The notes below the pieces were generated by a model. The model had not been told where the DNA came from. It made no database searches and saw only the letters and a list, made by a program, of their open reading frames with translations. From NCBI GenBank assembly GCA_038252405.1, contig JBBSAJ010000001.1:88026-152025 (forward strand): a DNA stretch of 64,000 nucleotides, read 5' to 3'. Of this stretch, positions 17,741-26,141 are shown in pieces (within the stretch, counting starts at the first letter, position 1; every line of letters starts with the position of its first letter). Made by a program: the position numbers and the translations under genes. This stretch comes from DATCDE01 sp038252405 (GTDB lineage: Bacteria > Actinomycetota > Actinomycetes > Prado026).

Positions 17741-19087
17741 GTGGCTCGCATCCGCATCCGCGTCTCGGCCGGCACGGTGCAGGTGGCCGCCGTCGTGGGT
17801 GCCGCGATCATCGCCGGGGTTCCGGCGGCCAACGGCGGGTCGACCTCGGCTGCCGCCATCAGCTACACGACCTCAGCGGCCACGGTCACGACGGTGACGG
17901 ACCGGATCTCGGCCACCGGCACCGTCCAGCCGGCGAGCACCCTGAACCTGTCCTTCGGCACCAGCAGCCTGCCGGTCACGTCGGTCGCGGTGCATCCCGG
18001 ACAGACCGTTGTGGCCGGGCAGCAGCTGGCCACAATGGAGAGCACCGCAGCGGCGGCGGCCCTGGCCAGCGCTGAGGCCCAGCTTGCTGTGGCCGAAGCC
18101 CAGGCCAACGCAGCGGCCAGCCCGTCGCCGACGCCGAACACGACGACCACGAGGACGACGACCACGAGCACGACGACCACGAGGACGACGACGACCGCCA
18201 GGGTCGGCTCCGCGGCGGCCTGCACCACCGGGACGGGTGGACGGTCAGGTGCCTCCCCGTCCCCGTCCCCGACGGTGAGCCCGACGCCGTCCACCACCCC
18301 GACGCCCGTGTCGGGCCCGGCCGCGACCCCCACGGCCGCCCCGACGGCCAAGCCCACGACGGCGACAAGCACCGCAACGGCCAGCCCCTGCCCCTCGACC
18401 TCAACCGGAACCGCCACTCCGGCCCGCTCGGCTTCGACCAGCAGTGGAAGCTCCAACGGAAGCCCGAGCGGGGGCGAGTCGGGTGGCACCACCTCGCTGG
18501 TCTCCGCCCAGGCTGCGGTGTCCCTGGCTCAGGCGACACTGGCGGCCGCGACCTTGACCGCCCCATCGGACGGCGTGGTGCAGTCGGTGAACCTCGTGGT
18601 CGGGACGCTTCCGGGATCCCCCGCTGTGGTGCTGCGCGCGACTGGGTACCAGGTGGTGGTCGACGTCGCTGAGCAGGACGCGCCCTACATCACGGTCGGC
18701 CAGACCGGACAGGCCAGCTTCACCGCCCTGGGCGCCACCGCACCGGTGGCCGTCGTCCAGGAGCCGACCGTTGGATCCGACGCCAGCTCGGCGGCCGGGG
18801 CGACGGTGGTCTCGTTCCCGGTCACTCTCGCGATCACCGGTCCACCACCGGGGCTGCTGCCCGGCATGTCCGCCCAGGTCAGCTGGACCGCCGCAACGAA
18901 GACCAACGTCGTGGCCGTGCCGACCGGCGCGCTGCGCAGTGGCGACACCGGCGACGTCGTCCAGGTCCTCGTCAACGGCCAGCCGCAGACCACGGCAGTC
19001 AGCATCGGGCTGTCCACGACGTCCCTGACCGAGATCACCTCGGGTCTGCGAGCGGGTGACGCCGTGGTCACTGGGACGACCGGGTGA
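17741..19087 (+). CDS. Second HlyD-like efflux adaptor with long Thr/Pro/Ser linker
   Basis: 448 residues. After an N-terminal hydrophobic segment (VQVAAVVGAAIIAGVPAANG) come the lipoyl half-motif GQTVVAGQQLATMESTAAA with a short Ala-rich helix. From about residue 125 to 245 the expected alpha-hairpin is replaced by a low-complexity Thr/Pro/Ser linker with two Cys (AAACTTG and ASPCPST), the first part encoded by repeated GACGACCACGAGG-like units. The chain then resumes with the second helix, LTAPSDGVVQSVNLVVGTLPG, and the barrel and membrane-proximal domains (LLPGMSAQVSWTA, VVAVPTGALRSGD, EITSGLRAGDAVVTG). GTG 17741 starts one base after the previous stop, so expression depends on coupling. 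It is a paralogue of the adaptor at 13902. Confidence 0.82.
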   Translation: MARIRIRVSAGTVQVAAVVGAAIIAGVPAANGGSTSAAAISYTTSAATVTTVTDRISATGTVQPASTLNLSFGTSSLPVTSVAVHPGQTVVAGQQLATMESTAAAAALASAEAQLAVAEAQANAAASPSPTPNTTTTRTTTTSTTTTRTTTTARVGSAAACTTGTGGRSGASPSPSPTVSPTPSTTPTPVSGPAATPTAAPTAKPTTATSTATASPCPSTSTGTATPARSASTSSGSSNGSPSGGESGGTTSLVSAQAAVSLAQATLAAATLTAPSDGVVQSVNLVVGTLPGSPAVVLRATGYQVVVDVAEQDAPYITVGQTGQASFTALGATAPVAVVQEPTVGSDASSAAGATVVSFPVTLAITGPPPGLLPGMSAQVSWTAATKTNVVAVPTGALRSGDTGDVVQVLVNGQPQTTAVSIGLSTTSLTEITSGLRAGDAVVTGTTG

Positions 19088-19166
19088 CCCCACCGGCAAC
19101 CCCGGATCGGGCGCTCGCAAGGCTCGCTGGTTAGAGTCGGCGGACAATCGCCTGCCCCGAGGACCG

Positions 19167-19919
19167 ATGGCCGAGATCAAGTCGAACACCGTGCTGCCCG
19201 CGCGCCGGAAGCCGCTCGTGCTGCACACGGCGGACGGACTGCGGCTGGTCGGTGAGCTGGCCACGCCGGTGGACCGCTCCCCGGTCGCCACGCTGGTCTG
19301 TCTGCACCCGCTGCCCACGCACGGCGGGATGATGGACAGCCACGTGCTGCGCAAGGCGTCCTGGCGGCTGCCTGCCCTGGCCGGGATCGCGGTGCTCCGC
19401 TTCAACACGCGCGGCACGAGCTCAGCCGCCGGCACCTCCGACGGCAGCTTCGGCGGCGGGACGGACGAGCGGCTCGACGTGGCCGCAGCCCTCGACTACG
19501 TCGAGCACCACGACCTGCCGCACCCATGGCTGCTGGGCTGGTCCTTCGGCACCGACCTGGCGCTGCGGTGGGGCTGCGACCCCGCCGTGGACGGCGCCAT
19601 CCTGCTGTCGCCACCCCTGCGGTACTCGGTGGACGCCGACCTCGACACCTGGGCGGCGTCCGGCAAGCCGCTCGTGGCCCTGGTCCCTGAGCTGGACGAC
19701 TACCTGCGACCGGAGGAGGCTCGGCACCGGTTCGCTCGGGTGCCCCAGGCCGACGTCGTGGGTGTCGAGGGCGCCCGGCACCTGTGGGTCGGGGAGGCCT
19801 ACGTCCGCCGGGTGCTGGACGAGGTGGTGGTGCGGGTGGCCCCGGGGGAGGCGCCGCTGACCTGGGCGTGGGAGGGTCCCTCGCAGACGTGGAACGACCT
19901 GACCGGAGGGCTGCGATGA
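19167..19919 (+). CDS. Alpha/beta hydrolase
   Basis: 250 residues. The nucleophile elbow is LLGWSFGTDLAL (G-W-S-F-G) and the oxyanion/His-side segments are LVCLHPLPTHGGMMDSHVL and VEGARHLWVGEAYVRRVLDEV, with the His of ARHLW as the probable catalytic base. It resembles the dienelactone-hydrolase-like KANL3/Tex30 group of hydrolases. ATG 19167 has GAGGA upstream; earlier in-frame sequence is not conserved-looking. Substrate is unknown. The stop overlaps the following SDR start by 4 bp, so the two products may act on the same compound. Confidence 0.82.
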   Translation: MAEIKSNTVLPARRKPLVLHTADGLRLVGELATPVDRSPVATLVCLHPLPTHGGMMDSHVLRKASWRLPALAGIAVLRFNTRGTSSAAGTSDGSFGGGTDERLDVAAALDYVEHHDLPHPWLLGWSFGTDLALRWGCDPAVDGAILLSPPLRYSVDADLDTWAASGKPLVALVPELDDYLRPEEARHRFARVPQADVVGVEGARHLWVGEAYVRRVLDEVVVRVAPGEAPLTWAWEGPSQTWNDLTGGLR

Positions 19920-20677
19920 GCATCGACCTGCAGGGCAAGACCGCACTGGTGACCAGTGCCTCCCGGGGCATCGGCCGGGCGATCGCCGAGGCCTACGCGG
20001 CAGCCGGCGCGGACGTCGCCGTCCTGGCCCGCAACGAGGAGCTGCTCAACGAGGTCGCGGCGGCCGTCGAGCGGCAGGGCCGGCGCGCCGTCGTCCTCGT
20101 CGCGGACGTGACCGACCAGGAGTCGGTCGAGGCCGCGGTGGGGCGGGCGCTGGACGAGCTCGGTCGGCTGGACGTCGTGGTCAACAACGCCGGCGGCAAC
20201 AACTTCATGAGTCCCTTCGTGAGCATGCGCTTCGCCGGCTGGGAGAAGGCCCAGCGGCTCAACGTCGACTCGATCGTGCACGTGTGTCAGGCGGTGGGCC
20301 CGAGCATGCTGGCCCAGGGGTCCGGCTCGGTCATCAACGTGGCCTCGGTGGCCGGCGTCGCCTCGGTGCCGTTCATGGCGCACTACGGCGCCGCGAAGGC
20401 GGCGGTGATGTCCCTGACGCGGACCCTCGCCGTCGAGTGGGCGCACGCGAACGTCCGGGTGAACTCGCTGGTGCCCGGCTGGGTGTCCACCGACCTCACC
20501 GAGTTCGCCCGCGCGGGCGACGGCGCGGCCGGGCAGACGCTGATCTCGCGGGTGCCGATGCAGCGCTGGGCGCGGCCGGAGGAGATCGCCGGCCCCGCGG
20601 TCTTCCTGGCCAGCGACGCCTCCTCGTTCGTCACCGGTCAGGCACTCGTGGTGGACGGCGGGCTGACCGTCAGCTGA
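19916..20677 (+). CDS. Short-chain dehydrogenase/reductase
   Basis: 253 residues, classical SDR (FabG-like). Cofactor motif TSASRGIGRAIAEAYAAAG (TGxxxGxG variant with Ser for Gly at the first position), NNAG at NVVNNAGGNN-like position, catalytic Ser in VINVASVAGVAS, Tyr-x-x-x-Lys as YGAAK, and C-terminal FLASDASSFVTGQALVVDGG. Probably NADP(H)-dependent reduction of a 3-oxoacyl-thioester or similar ketone. It is coupled to the upstream hydrolase by an ATGA overlap. Confidence 0.9.
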   Translation: MSIDLQGKTALVTSASRGIGRAIAEAYAAAGADVAVLARNEELLNEVAAAVERQGRRAVVLVADVTDQESVEAAVGRALDELGRLDVVVNNAGGNNFMSPFVSMRFAGWEKAQRLNVDSIVHVCQAVGPSMLAQGSGSVINVASVAGVASVPFMAHYGAAKAAVMSLTRTLAVEWAHANVRVNSLVPGWVSTDLTEFARAGDGAAGQTLISRVPMQRWARPEEIAGPAVFLASDASSFVTGQALVVDGGLTVS

Positions 20678-20706
20678 CCCCCTCAGGGGCTGGATGATCA
20701 TGCAGG

Positions 20707-20741
20707 GGGCCCGGATGACCTTCGACTCGGTCCAAGGGCCC
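20707..20741. promoter_or_regulatory. Imperfect inverted repeat upstream of amino-acid dehydrogenase
   Basis: GGGCCCnnnnGACC at 20707-20720 faces GGTCnnnGGGCCC at 20729-20741, with an 8-base centre, about 65 bp upstream of the dehydrogenase start. The symmetry suggests an operator for a dimeric regulator. The half-sites loosely resemble GGG-N-CC boxes of DosR/DevR-type regulators, which is only a resemblance. A short CCCC-TCA-GGGG stem (20681-20691 region) just after the SDR stop could be a weak terminator. Confidence 0.35.
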
Positions 20742-20807
20742 TGTCGGTTCGACCCCCGGCGCGGTACGTGTTGATCGTCGAGATCGGCACGCTCCGAGGA
20801 GGTCGTC

Positions 20808-21917
20808 ATGGCGATGGTTGAGCTGCCCGAGGTGGATCGCTTCGGGCCCGAGCAGGTCATCGTGGTGAACGACCCGGCCGCCCACCTGCTGGGATACCTC
20901 GTGGTCGACAACCTCGCGGCCGGCCCCGCGATCGGCGGCCTGCGCATGGCCGCCGACGTCAGCGTGGTCGAGGTGGCCCGGCTGGCCAGGGCCATGACCT
21001 TGAAGAACGCCGCGGCCGGGCTGCCGCACGGCGGCGCGAAGGCCGGGATCGTCGCCGACCCGGGGCTGCCGTTCGAGGAGAAGGTACGTCTGGTTCGCGC
21101 GTTCGGACGCGCGATCCGAGACGTGGTGGGCTACATCCCCGGTCCCGACATGGGCTTGGACGAGCGGCTGATGGCGCACCTGCGGGACGCCTGCGGCCGG
21201 GCCGTCGGGCTGCCCGCGGTCCTGGGCGGCATCCCGCTCGACGTGCTGGGGGCCACCGGGTTCGGAGTGGCGATCGCCGCCGAGGTGGCCGCTGAGCGGG
21301 GGATCGTGCAGCTGGCCGACGCCCGTGTGATCGTCCAGGGCTTCGGGTCGGTCGGGTCGCACGCGGCGCGGTTCCTCGTGCAGCGGGGTGCGCGGGTGGT
21401 GGCCGTGTCCGACCGTCGCGGCGCGGTGGCCAACGACGAGGGGCTGGACGTCGAGGCGCTGGTCGCGCACAAGGCGACCGGGGAGCCGGTGGCGACCTTC
21501 GCCGGCGGGTCTCCGGTCGCGCCAGCCGACCTGGTCGGCTGGCCCTGCGAGATCTGGGTCCCGGCGGCTCGGCCGGACGTCCTCACGGTCGAGAACGTCG
21601 CTGACCTGACGGCCCGGCTGGTGCTCGAGGGCGCCAACATCCCGGCCAGCCGGGAGGCCGAGGAGAAGCTGCACGCGGCCGGCGTGGTCGTCGTCCCCGA
21701 CTTCGTGGCCAATGCCGGTGGCGTCATCTGCGCGGCCGTCGAGCACGCGGGCGGCACGTCGGCGCAGGCCTTCGCCACGATCGAGGACAAGATCCGGACC
21801 AACACCCGGCTGGTGCTGGACGGTGTGACCGCGAGCGGCGAGCCGCCGCGCCGGGTTGCCGAGCGCATCGCCGAGCAGCGGGTCGAGGAGGCGATGAGCT
21901 ACCGGGCCGCTCCGTGA
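20808..21917 (+). CDS. Glu/Leu/Phe/Val dehydrogenase family protein
   Basis: 369 residues. The N-terminal dimerisation/substrate domain has GGLRMAADVSVVEVARLARAMTLKNAAAGLPHGGAKAGI, containing the substrate-binding Lys (MTLKNA) and catalytic Lys (HGGAKAG) with YIPGPDMG following. The Rossmann domain shows VIVQGFGSVGSHAARFLVQRGARVVAVSD. The late segment PDFVANAGGVICAAVEHAGG is typical. It catalyses reversible NAD(P)-linked oxidative deamination of an L-amino acid; at 369 residues it is closer in size to leucine/phenylalanine/valine dehydrogenases than to the 410+ residue glutamate enzymes, so a branched or aromatic substrate is possible. A branched-chain role would link it to the isobutyryl-CoA mutase in this window. 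GAGGAGG precedes the ATG. Confidence 0.88.
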   Translation: MAMVELPEVDRFGPEQVIVVNDPAAHLLGYLVVDNLAAGPAIGGLRMAADVSVVEVARLARAMTLKNAAAGLPHGGAKAGIVADPGLPFEEKVRLVRAFGRAIRDVVGYIPGPDMGLDERLMAHLRDACGRAVGLPAVLGGIPLDVLGATGFGVAIAAEVAAERGIVQLADARVIVQGFGSVGSHAARFLVQRGARVVAVSDRRGAVANDEGLDVEALVAHKATGEPVATFAGGSPVAPADLVGWPCEIWVPAARPDVLTVENVADLTARLVLEGANIPASREAEEKLHAAGVVVVPDFVANAGGVICAAVEHAGGTSAQAFATIEDKIRTNTRLVLDGVTASGEPPRRVAERIAEQRVEEAMSYRAAP

Positions 21918-21920
21918 GTC

Positions 21921-22562
21921 TCAGCCGGCCGCGACGAGTTCCTTGGTGACAGCGACGGCCGCGGCCTGGGAGAGCGCAGCGTTCCCGTCCTTGCGGGTCA
22001 CCGCGACCGTGATGAACCGCTCGCCGGTGAGCAGCGCGACCTGGGCGTCGATGCCACCGGGCAGTGCCATGGTGAACGCCACCGCCTGCGGCAGCCCGCT
22101 CGGGAACGGCTTGGCCGGGGACCCTGACGACTGGGCGGCGGCCATCCGCGCCTGGATCGTCGAAATCATGATCGGGCCCATGGCGGCCGGCACCTTCTGC
22201 ATGGTGTAGCCCAGCGATCCGCTGGTGTCGCTGAGGTACAGGCAGCCGTCCAGCTTCTGGACGCGGTCCTCGGACCCGCTGGCGTTGGAGTCGATCCCGG
22301 CCTTGACCGGGAAGCCGAGGAGGCCCGCTGCGGCGGCCCGGTCGATGGTGCGGCACGAGCCGGTGGCCGTGACTGCCGCGGGCGCGGTGGACGCCGGGGC
22401 GGTCGACGTCGGGGCGGCGGACGGCGGAGCGGTGGACGCCGGACCCGCGGCCGGCGTCGCGCCGCCCGCCGAGGTGGTCGTGCTCGCGGCGCTCGAGCAG
22501 CCGGCGACGCCGAGGACGGCGGTCAGCACGGTGGCGGCGGAGACGGCGAGGCGGTGCGTCAG
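21921..22562 (-). CDS. Secreted lipoprotein with Ala/Thr/Ser/Pro-rich stalk (probable CTG start)
   Basis: About 213 residues. The signal peptide THRLAVSAATVLTAVLGVAGC ends in the lipobox VAGC, followed by an Ala/Thr/Ser/Pro-rich stalk of about 45 residues and a globular domain (GSCRTIDRAAAAGLLGFPVKA onward) with two Cys (GSCRT and DGCLYL) that may form a disulfide. It resembles DUF3558-like actinobacterial lipoproteins, without certainty. The start is odd: no ATG, GTG or TTG stands close to the signal peptide, but CTG at 22562 follows GGAGG by five bases. The nearest in-frame GTG (22601) and ATG (22649) lack a ribosome site and put up to 29 extra residues ahead of the signal. It converges on the dehydrogenase with a 3-bp gap. 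Confidence 0.75.
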   Translation of the reverse strand: MTHRLAVSAATVLTAVLGVAGCSSAASTTTSAGGATPAAGPASTAPPSAAPTSTAPASTAPAAVTATGSCRTIDRAAAAGLLGFPVKAGIDSNASGSEDRVQKLDGCLYLSDTSGSLGYTMQKVPAAMGPIMISTIQARMAAAQSSGSPAKPFPSGLPQAVAFTMALPGGIDAQVALLTGERFITVAVTRKDGNAALSQAAAVAVTKELVAAG

Positions 22563-22611
22563 GGTGACCTCCGGGTGCTGGCGCGGTGGGCCCTCACGCA
22601 CAGGGGACCAG

Positions 22612-22646
22612 CCGGGGAACCCTGGTGGCGCCGGGTGAATCCCCGG
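22612..22646 (-). terminator. Weak hairpin downstream of the LuxR-LAL locus
   Basis: CCGGGGA (22612-22618) can pair with TCCCCGG (22640-22646) across a 21-base loop, shortly after the stop at 22663 on the minus strand. There is no T-tract, so terminator function is only a possibility. Confidence 0.25.
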
Positions 22647-22662
22647 CACGGGAGGCTGCGCG

Positions 22663-24865
22663 TCAGTCTCCGGTGCTGACCCGCGAGTCGCGGTCGGCGG
22701 CCACGAGGGCCAGTACGAGCTCGGAGCGGCTGCGGACGCCCAGCTTGCGGTAGATGCGACCCAGGTGGAACTCGACGGTCTTCCCGGACAGGAAGAGGGT
22801 GGCGGCGATCTCCTTGTTGGTCAGGCCGTCCGCGGCGCACCGGGCCACCCGAACCTCCGCGGCGGTCAGCGCGTCGTCCGGCGCGGCCCGGCTGCGCAGG
22901 GTCGCCCCGGAGGCGCGAAGCTCCTCGCGGGTTCGCGCCAGCCACGGGGCCGCACCCAGGGCGGTGAAGTCGCTCTCGGCGCCTCGCAACAGGTGTCTGG
23001 CCTCGACCCGCTGCCCCAGCCGGCGCCGCATCGCCCCCCCTGCGAGCAGCAGCCGCGCGCGGGAACACGTACTCGACGCCGTCCAGCTCGGCGGCGAGCT
23101 CCGCGGCCTCCGCCGCGAGCGGGGCCACCGTCTCGTCGATCGCCTCGCGCAGCCGCATCGGGCTCCCGGACCACATCGCGGCCTGCACCGTCATCTGCAG
23201 CAGGTCGGGGTGGGTCCGCAGCAGCCGGTCGCCCGCGATGGTCGCCAGCGCCTGTTCGAGGTGCCGTCGTCCGGCCTCGGTCTGGTCGGCGTTGAGCAGC
23301 GTGAACCCTTGGACGGCGTGCGCGCGGACGGCCTGCACCGGGTCGTGGGGGTCGGCCGCACCGGCGATCTGTCCGGCCAGCCAGCGCAGCCGCTCCGGGT
23401 CGTCGAGGTGCAGCGCCGGGTTGAACGCGCTGGCCAGCGCCTGTACCTCCCGGTCCTGCCGTCCAGCTGCACGGGCCTCGTCGACCGCCCGGAGGAAGGC
23501 CTCCGACGCCTGCTGGGGTGCCGCCGTGGCCTGGGCGACCTGGCCCGCCGTCAACGACAGGCGCCAGCGCAGGTCCGGGTCCTCGACGGTCGGCAGGGCC
23601 TCCTCGATGAGCCGTGCGGCGGTGGCCGGGTCGTCGCCTGCCCAGGCGGCCAGCGCGGCCTCGCCCAGCCGTCGTGGGACGTTCGTCGGGTCGGTGCCCA
23701 CCCGAGAGGCGACCTCGAACGCATGGGCCGCCGCCAGGTGGGCGCCGCGGGACGCCGCGGTCCTGGCCACCTCCTCCCGGGCGCCCGCGAGCCTCTCGTC
23801 GGGCCCGGTCGAGGCCTCGACCCGGTGCCAGACCACGGCGGGTGCGCTGACCTGCGCGCCACCGAGGGCATCGGCGAGGGCCGCGTGCACCTGCCGGCGC
23901 TCCGCAGGGCTCACCGCCGCTGCGGCGGCGCTGCGGGCCAGCGGATGACGCCAGGTCACGCCGCGAGGGCTGCACTGCACCAGTCCGGTGGGCTCCGCCA
24001 CGGCCAACCGCCTGTGGTCGGTCCCCACCTCGTCGAGGGCGGCGGCGAGGACCCAGGCCGGCACGTTCCCGGCGATCGCGGCGGTGGCCGCCGCCAGGCG
24101 GACCGGCAGCGGCAGGGCGGCGAACGCGGTGGCGTAGACCTTGGCCGGGCTCGTCGCGGGGAGCGGGTCGGGGAGGGGAGCGGCTCCCCGTCGCTGGTCG
24201 TCGTCCAGCAACGTGGCCAGCTCGACCAGCGCCAGCGGGTTGCCGCCGCCCACCGCGGACAGCCGCTCGGCCACGGACCGCACCACGCCGTTGAGGGCCA
24301 GCACCTCCAGCGCGGCCGCCGGCTCGAGCGACGGCAGGTCGTACCGGTCGACGCCCGGCAGCTCCGCGCCCTCCGACCGAGCAGCCAGGAGCAGCCCCAC
24401 GGGGTCGTCGGCCAGCCGACGAGCAGCGAACCCGACCGCTTCCCTCGACTCGATGTCGACCCACTGGAGGTCGTCGATGAGGATCAGGAGGGGGGCGTCC
24501 GCGGCCGCGGCGTCGAGCACCGAGAGCACCGCCGCACCGACCAGCAACGGCGCCGGTGGCTCGCCGCTGAGGCCCCCCAGGGCCTGCTCGAGCGCGTTTC
24601 GCTGAGCGGGGACGAGCTCGCCCCAATGGCGCTGCAGCGGCCGGAGCAGCGCGTGGACGCCCGCGTACGGGAACTCGCGCTCATCCTGCGCGCCCGCGCA
24701 GCGGAGCACGGTCATGCCATCGGCGTCGGCGCGTGCCGCATCGAGCAGCGCGGACTTGCCGCTGCCCGGCTCGCCGCTCAGGAGGAGCGCACCACCGTGA
24801 CCGGCGCGGGCGCCGGAGACTACCCACGCAATCCGCGCGAGCGCCTCCTCGCGGCCCACCAGCAC
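22663..24865 (-). pseudogene. LuxR-family LAL-type transcriptional regulator, frameshifted
   Basis: The N-terminal 600 codons (from GTG 24865) encode an AAA/STAND ATPase: VGREEALARI start, Walker A SGEPGSGKSALLDAA, Walker B-like LLILIDDLQWVD, then winged-helix and TPR-like helices up to LDGVEYVFPRA. The frame then shifts: the DNA-binding end (LTAAEVRVARCAADGLTNKEIAATLFLSGKTVEFHLGRIYRKLGVRSRSELV) is in a different frame, traceable back to RARLLLAGGAMRRRLGQRVEARHLL at about 23060. The two frames meet in a (CG)n run at 23052-23062; a two-base loss there would join PRA to RARLLLAGG. At about 734 residues the joined product is also shorter than usual LAL regulators (near 900), which suggests an internal deletion. 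Either a decayed gene or a sequencing error in the CG run. Confidence 0.75.
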
Positions 24866-24957
24866 CGCCCGAGTCTAGGGACGGGGGACGTCGCGCGGGC
24901 CCGCTGCCAGGGATTGCCTGGGCGCCACCCGCTCCGGTGTCGGGGGACGGTGGGTGC
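24866..24957. promoter_or_regulatory. Divergent region between LuxR-LAL locus and small protein
   Basis: 92 bp between divergent starts, GC-rich, with no recognisable promoter hexamers or repeats. It presumably drives both directions. Confidence 0.25.
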
Positions 24958-25350
24958 ATGACTCAGCCCGTCCCCGCGCAGGGCGAGTGGCGGCTCACCG
25001 TGCGCCGACTCGGACCCGGTCCGGGCCAGACCCCGGAGCAGGTGAATGTCGTTGTCCAGCTGGATGCGGGCGGTGGTCTGACCGCTGCGGTCGCGGGTCG
25101 AGTCGGCGGCCCGGGTCGCGGCACGTGGCGGAGCGCGGGACCCGGCCGGCTGGTTCTCGTGGTCGAGTGGCTCGTAATGGACGAGGCGGGTCGGGCCGAC
25201 GGGCTGCTCGTGGTGCGGGCGGCAGCTGAGCTGTTCGACGGGGGTCGCCGGTGCTGGGCGCGGCTCCTCGGGCAGCGCATCCCTGCGGATGGTCGACCGC
25301 TGCACCGGGCGGTGGCGGGAGAGGCCTCGGGGACGTGCGCCGAGCTCTGA
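24958..25350 (+). CDS. Hypothetical protein, beta-rich
   Basis: 130 residues without a recognised domain. Alternating polar/hydrophobic stretches (GEWRLTVRRLG, EQVNVVVQLDAGGGLTAAVAGRV, GRLVLVVEWLVMDEAG, GLLVVRAAAELFDGGRRCWARLLG) suggest a small beta-sheet protein with no signal peptide or membrane segment. The ATG at 24958 gives the first plausible N-terminus; upstream frame is antisense to the LuxR-LAL gene. Codon third positions are strongly G/C, as expected of a coding gene here, and it is followed by a hydrolase after 26 bp. Function unknown. Confidence 0.5.
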   Translation: MTQPVPAQGEWRLTVRRLGPGPGQTPEQVNVVVQLDAGGGLTAAVAGRVGGPGRGTWRSAGPGRLVLVVEWLVMDEAGRADGLLVVRAAAELFDGGRRCWARLLGQRIPADGRPLHRAVAGEASGTCAEL

Positions 25351-25376
25351 CCGCGATGCTCGGCTAGGTTCGGCCT

Positions 25377-26120
25377 GTGACTGTGACTCTGGTCCTGCTG
25401 CCCGCCTTCCCGCTGTGGTCGGCCATGTACGACGACGTCCGGCCGATGCTCGGCCACGGCCACGCCCTGGTGACTCCCGACCTGCGCGGCTTCGGTGGTG
25501 CTCCCCTCGGTGTTGCCGAGCCGTCGCTGGATGTCTACGCCGACGACGTCGTCCGGCTGCTCGACGACCGGGGCGTGGACCGGGCGGTGGTCGGCGGGAC
25601 GTCGATGGGCGGCTACGTGACGCTGGCCGTGCTGCGCAGGCACCCGGACCGGGTGGCCGGCGTGGTGCTCGTCGACACCGCGGCCGCCGCTGACGCCGAG
25701 CCGGCGCGGCAGAACCGGGAGCGGATCGCCCGGACCGTGCTCGAGGACGGCTCGGTGGAGGTGGTCCTCTCCGACGTGTTGCCCCGGCTGCTCGGCGACA
25801 CCACCGAGCAGTCTCGTCCGGACGTGGTCGAGCGGGTCCGTGGCTGGGTCGCGGCGGCCGCTCCCGAGTCCGTGGCCTTCGGGCAGCGGGCGATGGCGGC
25901 CCGCCCGGACTCGTTCGAGACGCTGCGCGCCGCCGATGTCCCCGGGCTGGTCATCGTGGGAGACGAGGACCGGATCACCAGCGTGGACGCCGCCCAGGCC
26001 ATGGCCGAGGCGCTGCCGGGCGGGCAGCTCGCGGTGCTGCCGGGGTCCGGCCACCTCAGCCCGGTGGAGACCCCCGAGGCGTTCGCCTTCGCCGTCTCGG
26101 GGTGGCTGTCCGGGCTGTGA
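25377..26120 (+). CDS. Alpha/beta hydrolase fold protein
   Basis: 247 residues. Oxyanion region LLPAFPLWSAMYDDV, nucleophile elbow VVGGTSMGGYVTLAVL (G-T-S-M-G), acid Asp in LVIVGDEDRITSVDAAQAM, and catalytic His in LPGSGHLSPVETPEAF. This is the full Ser-Asp-His set of a haloperoxidase/esterase-like hydrolase. It starts at GTG 25377 (a second GTG lies two codons later). Substrate unknown. It converges on ccr. Confidence 0.88.
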   Translation: MTVTLVLLPAFPLWSAMYDDVRPMLGHGHALVTPDLRGFGGAPLGVAEPSLDVYADDVVRLLDDRGVDRAVVGGTSMGGYVTLAVLRRHPDRVAGVVLVDTAAAADAEPARQNRERIARTVLEDGSVEVVLSDVLPRLLGDTTEQSRPDVVERVRGWVAAAAPESVAFGQRAMAARPDSFETLRAADVPGLVIVGDEDRITSVDAAQAMAEALPGGQLAVLPGSGHLSPVETPEAFAFAVSGWLSGL

Positions 26121-26141
26121 ACCGGCGTCCGGTGGGTCCGG

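Noticed and set aside
18130..18205. Repeated GACGACCACGAGG units resembling a CRISPR or satellite array
   Set aside because: The units are in frame and encode the Thr/Arg-rich linker of the second adaptor; there are no spacers of constant length.
20741..20765. tRNA-like T-arm sequence GGTTCGACCCCCGGC
   Set aside because: No acceptor stem, D-arm or anticodon arm can be formed in the surrounding 80 bases.
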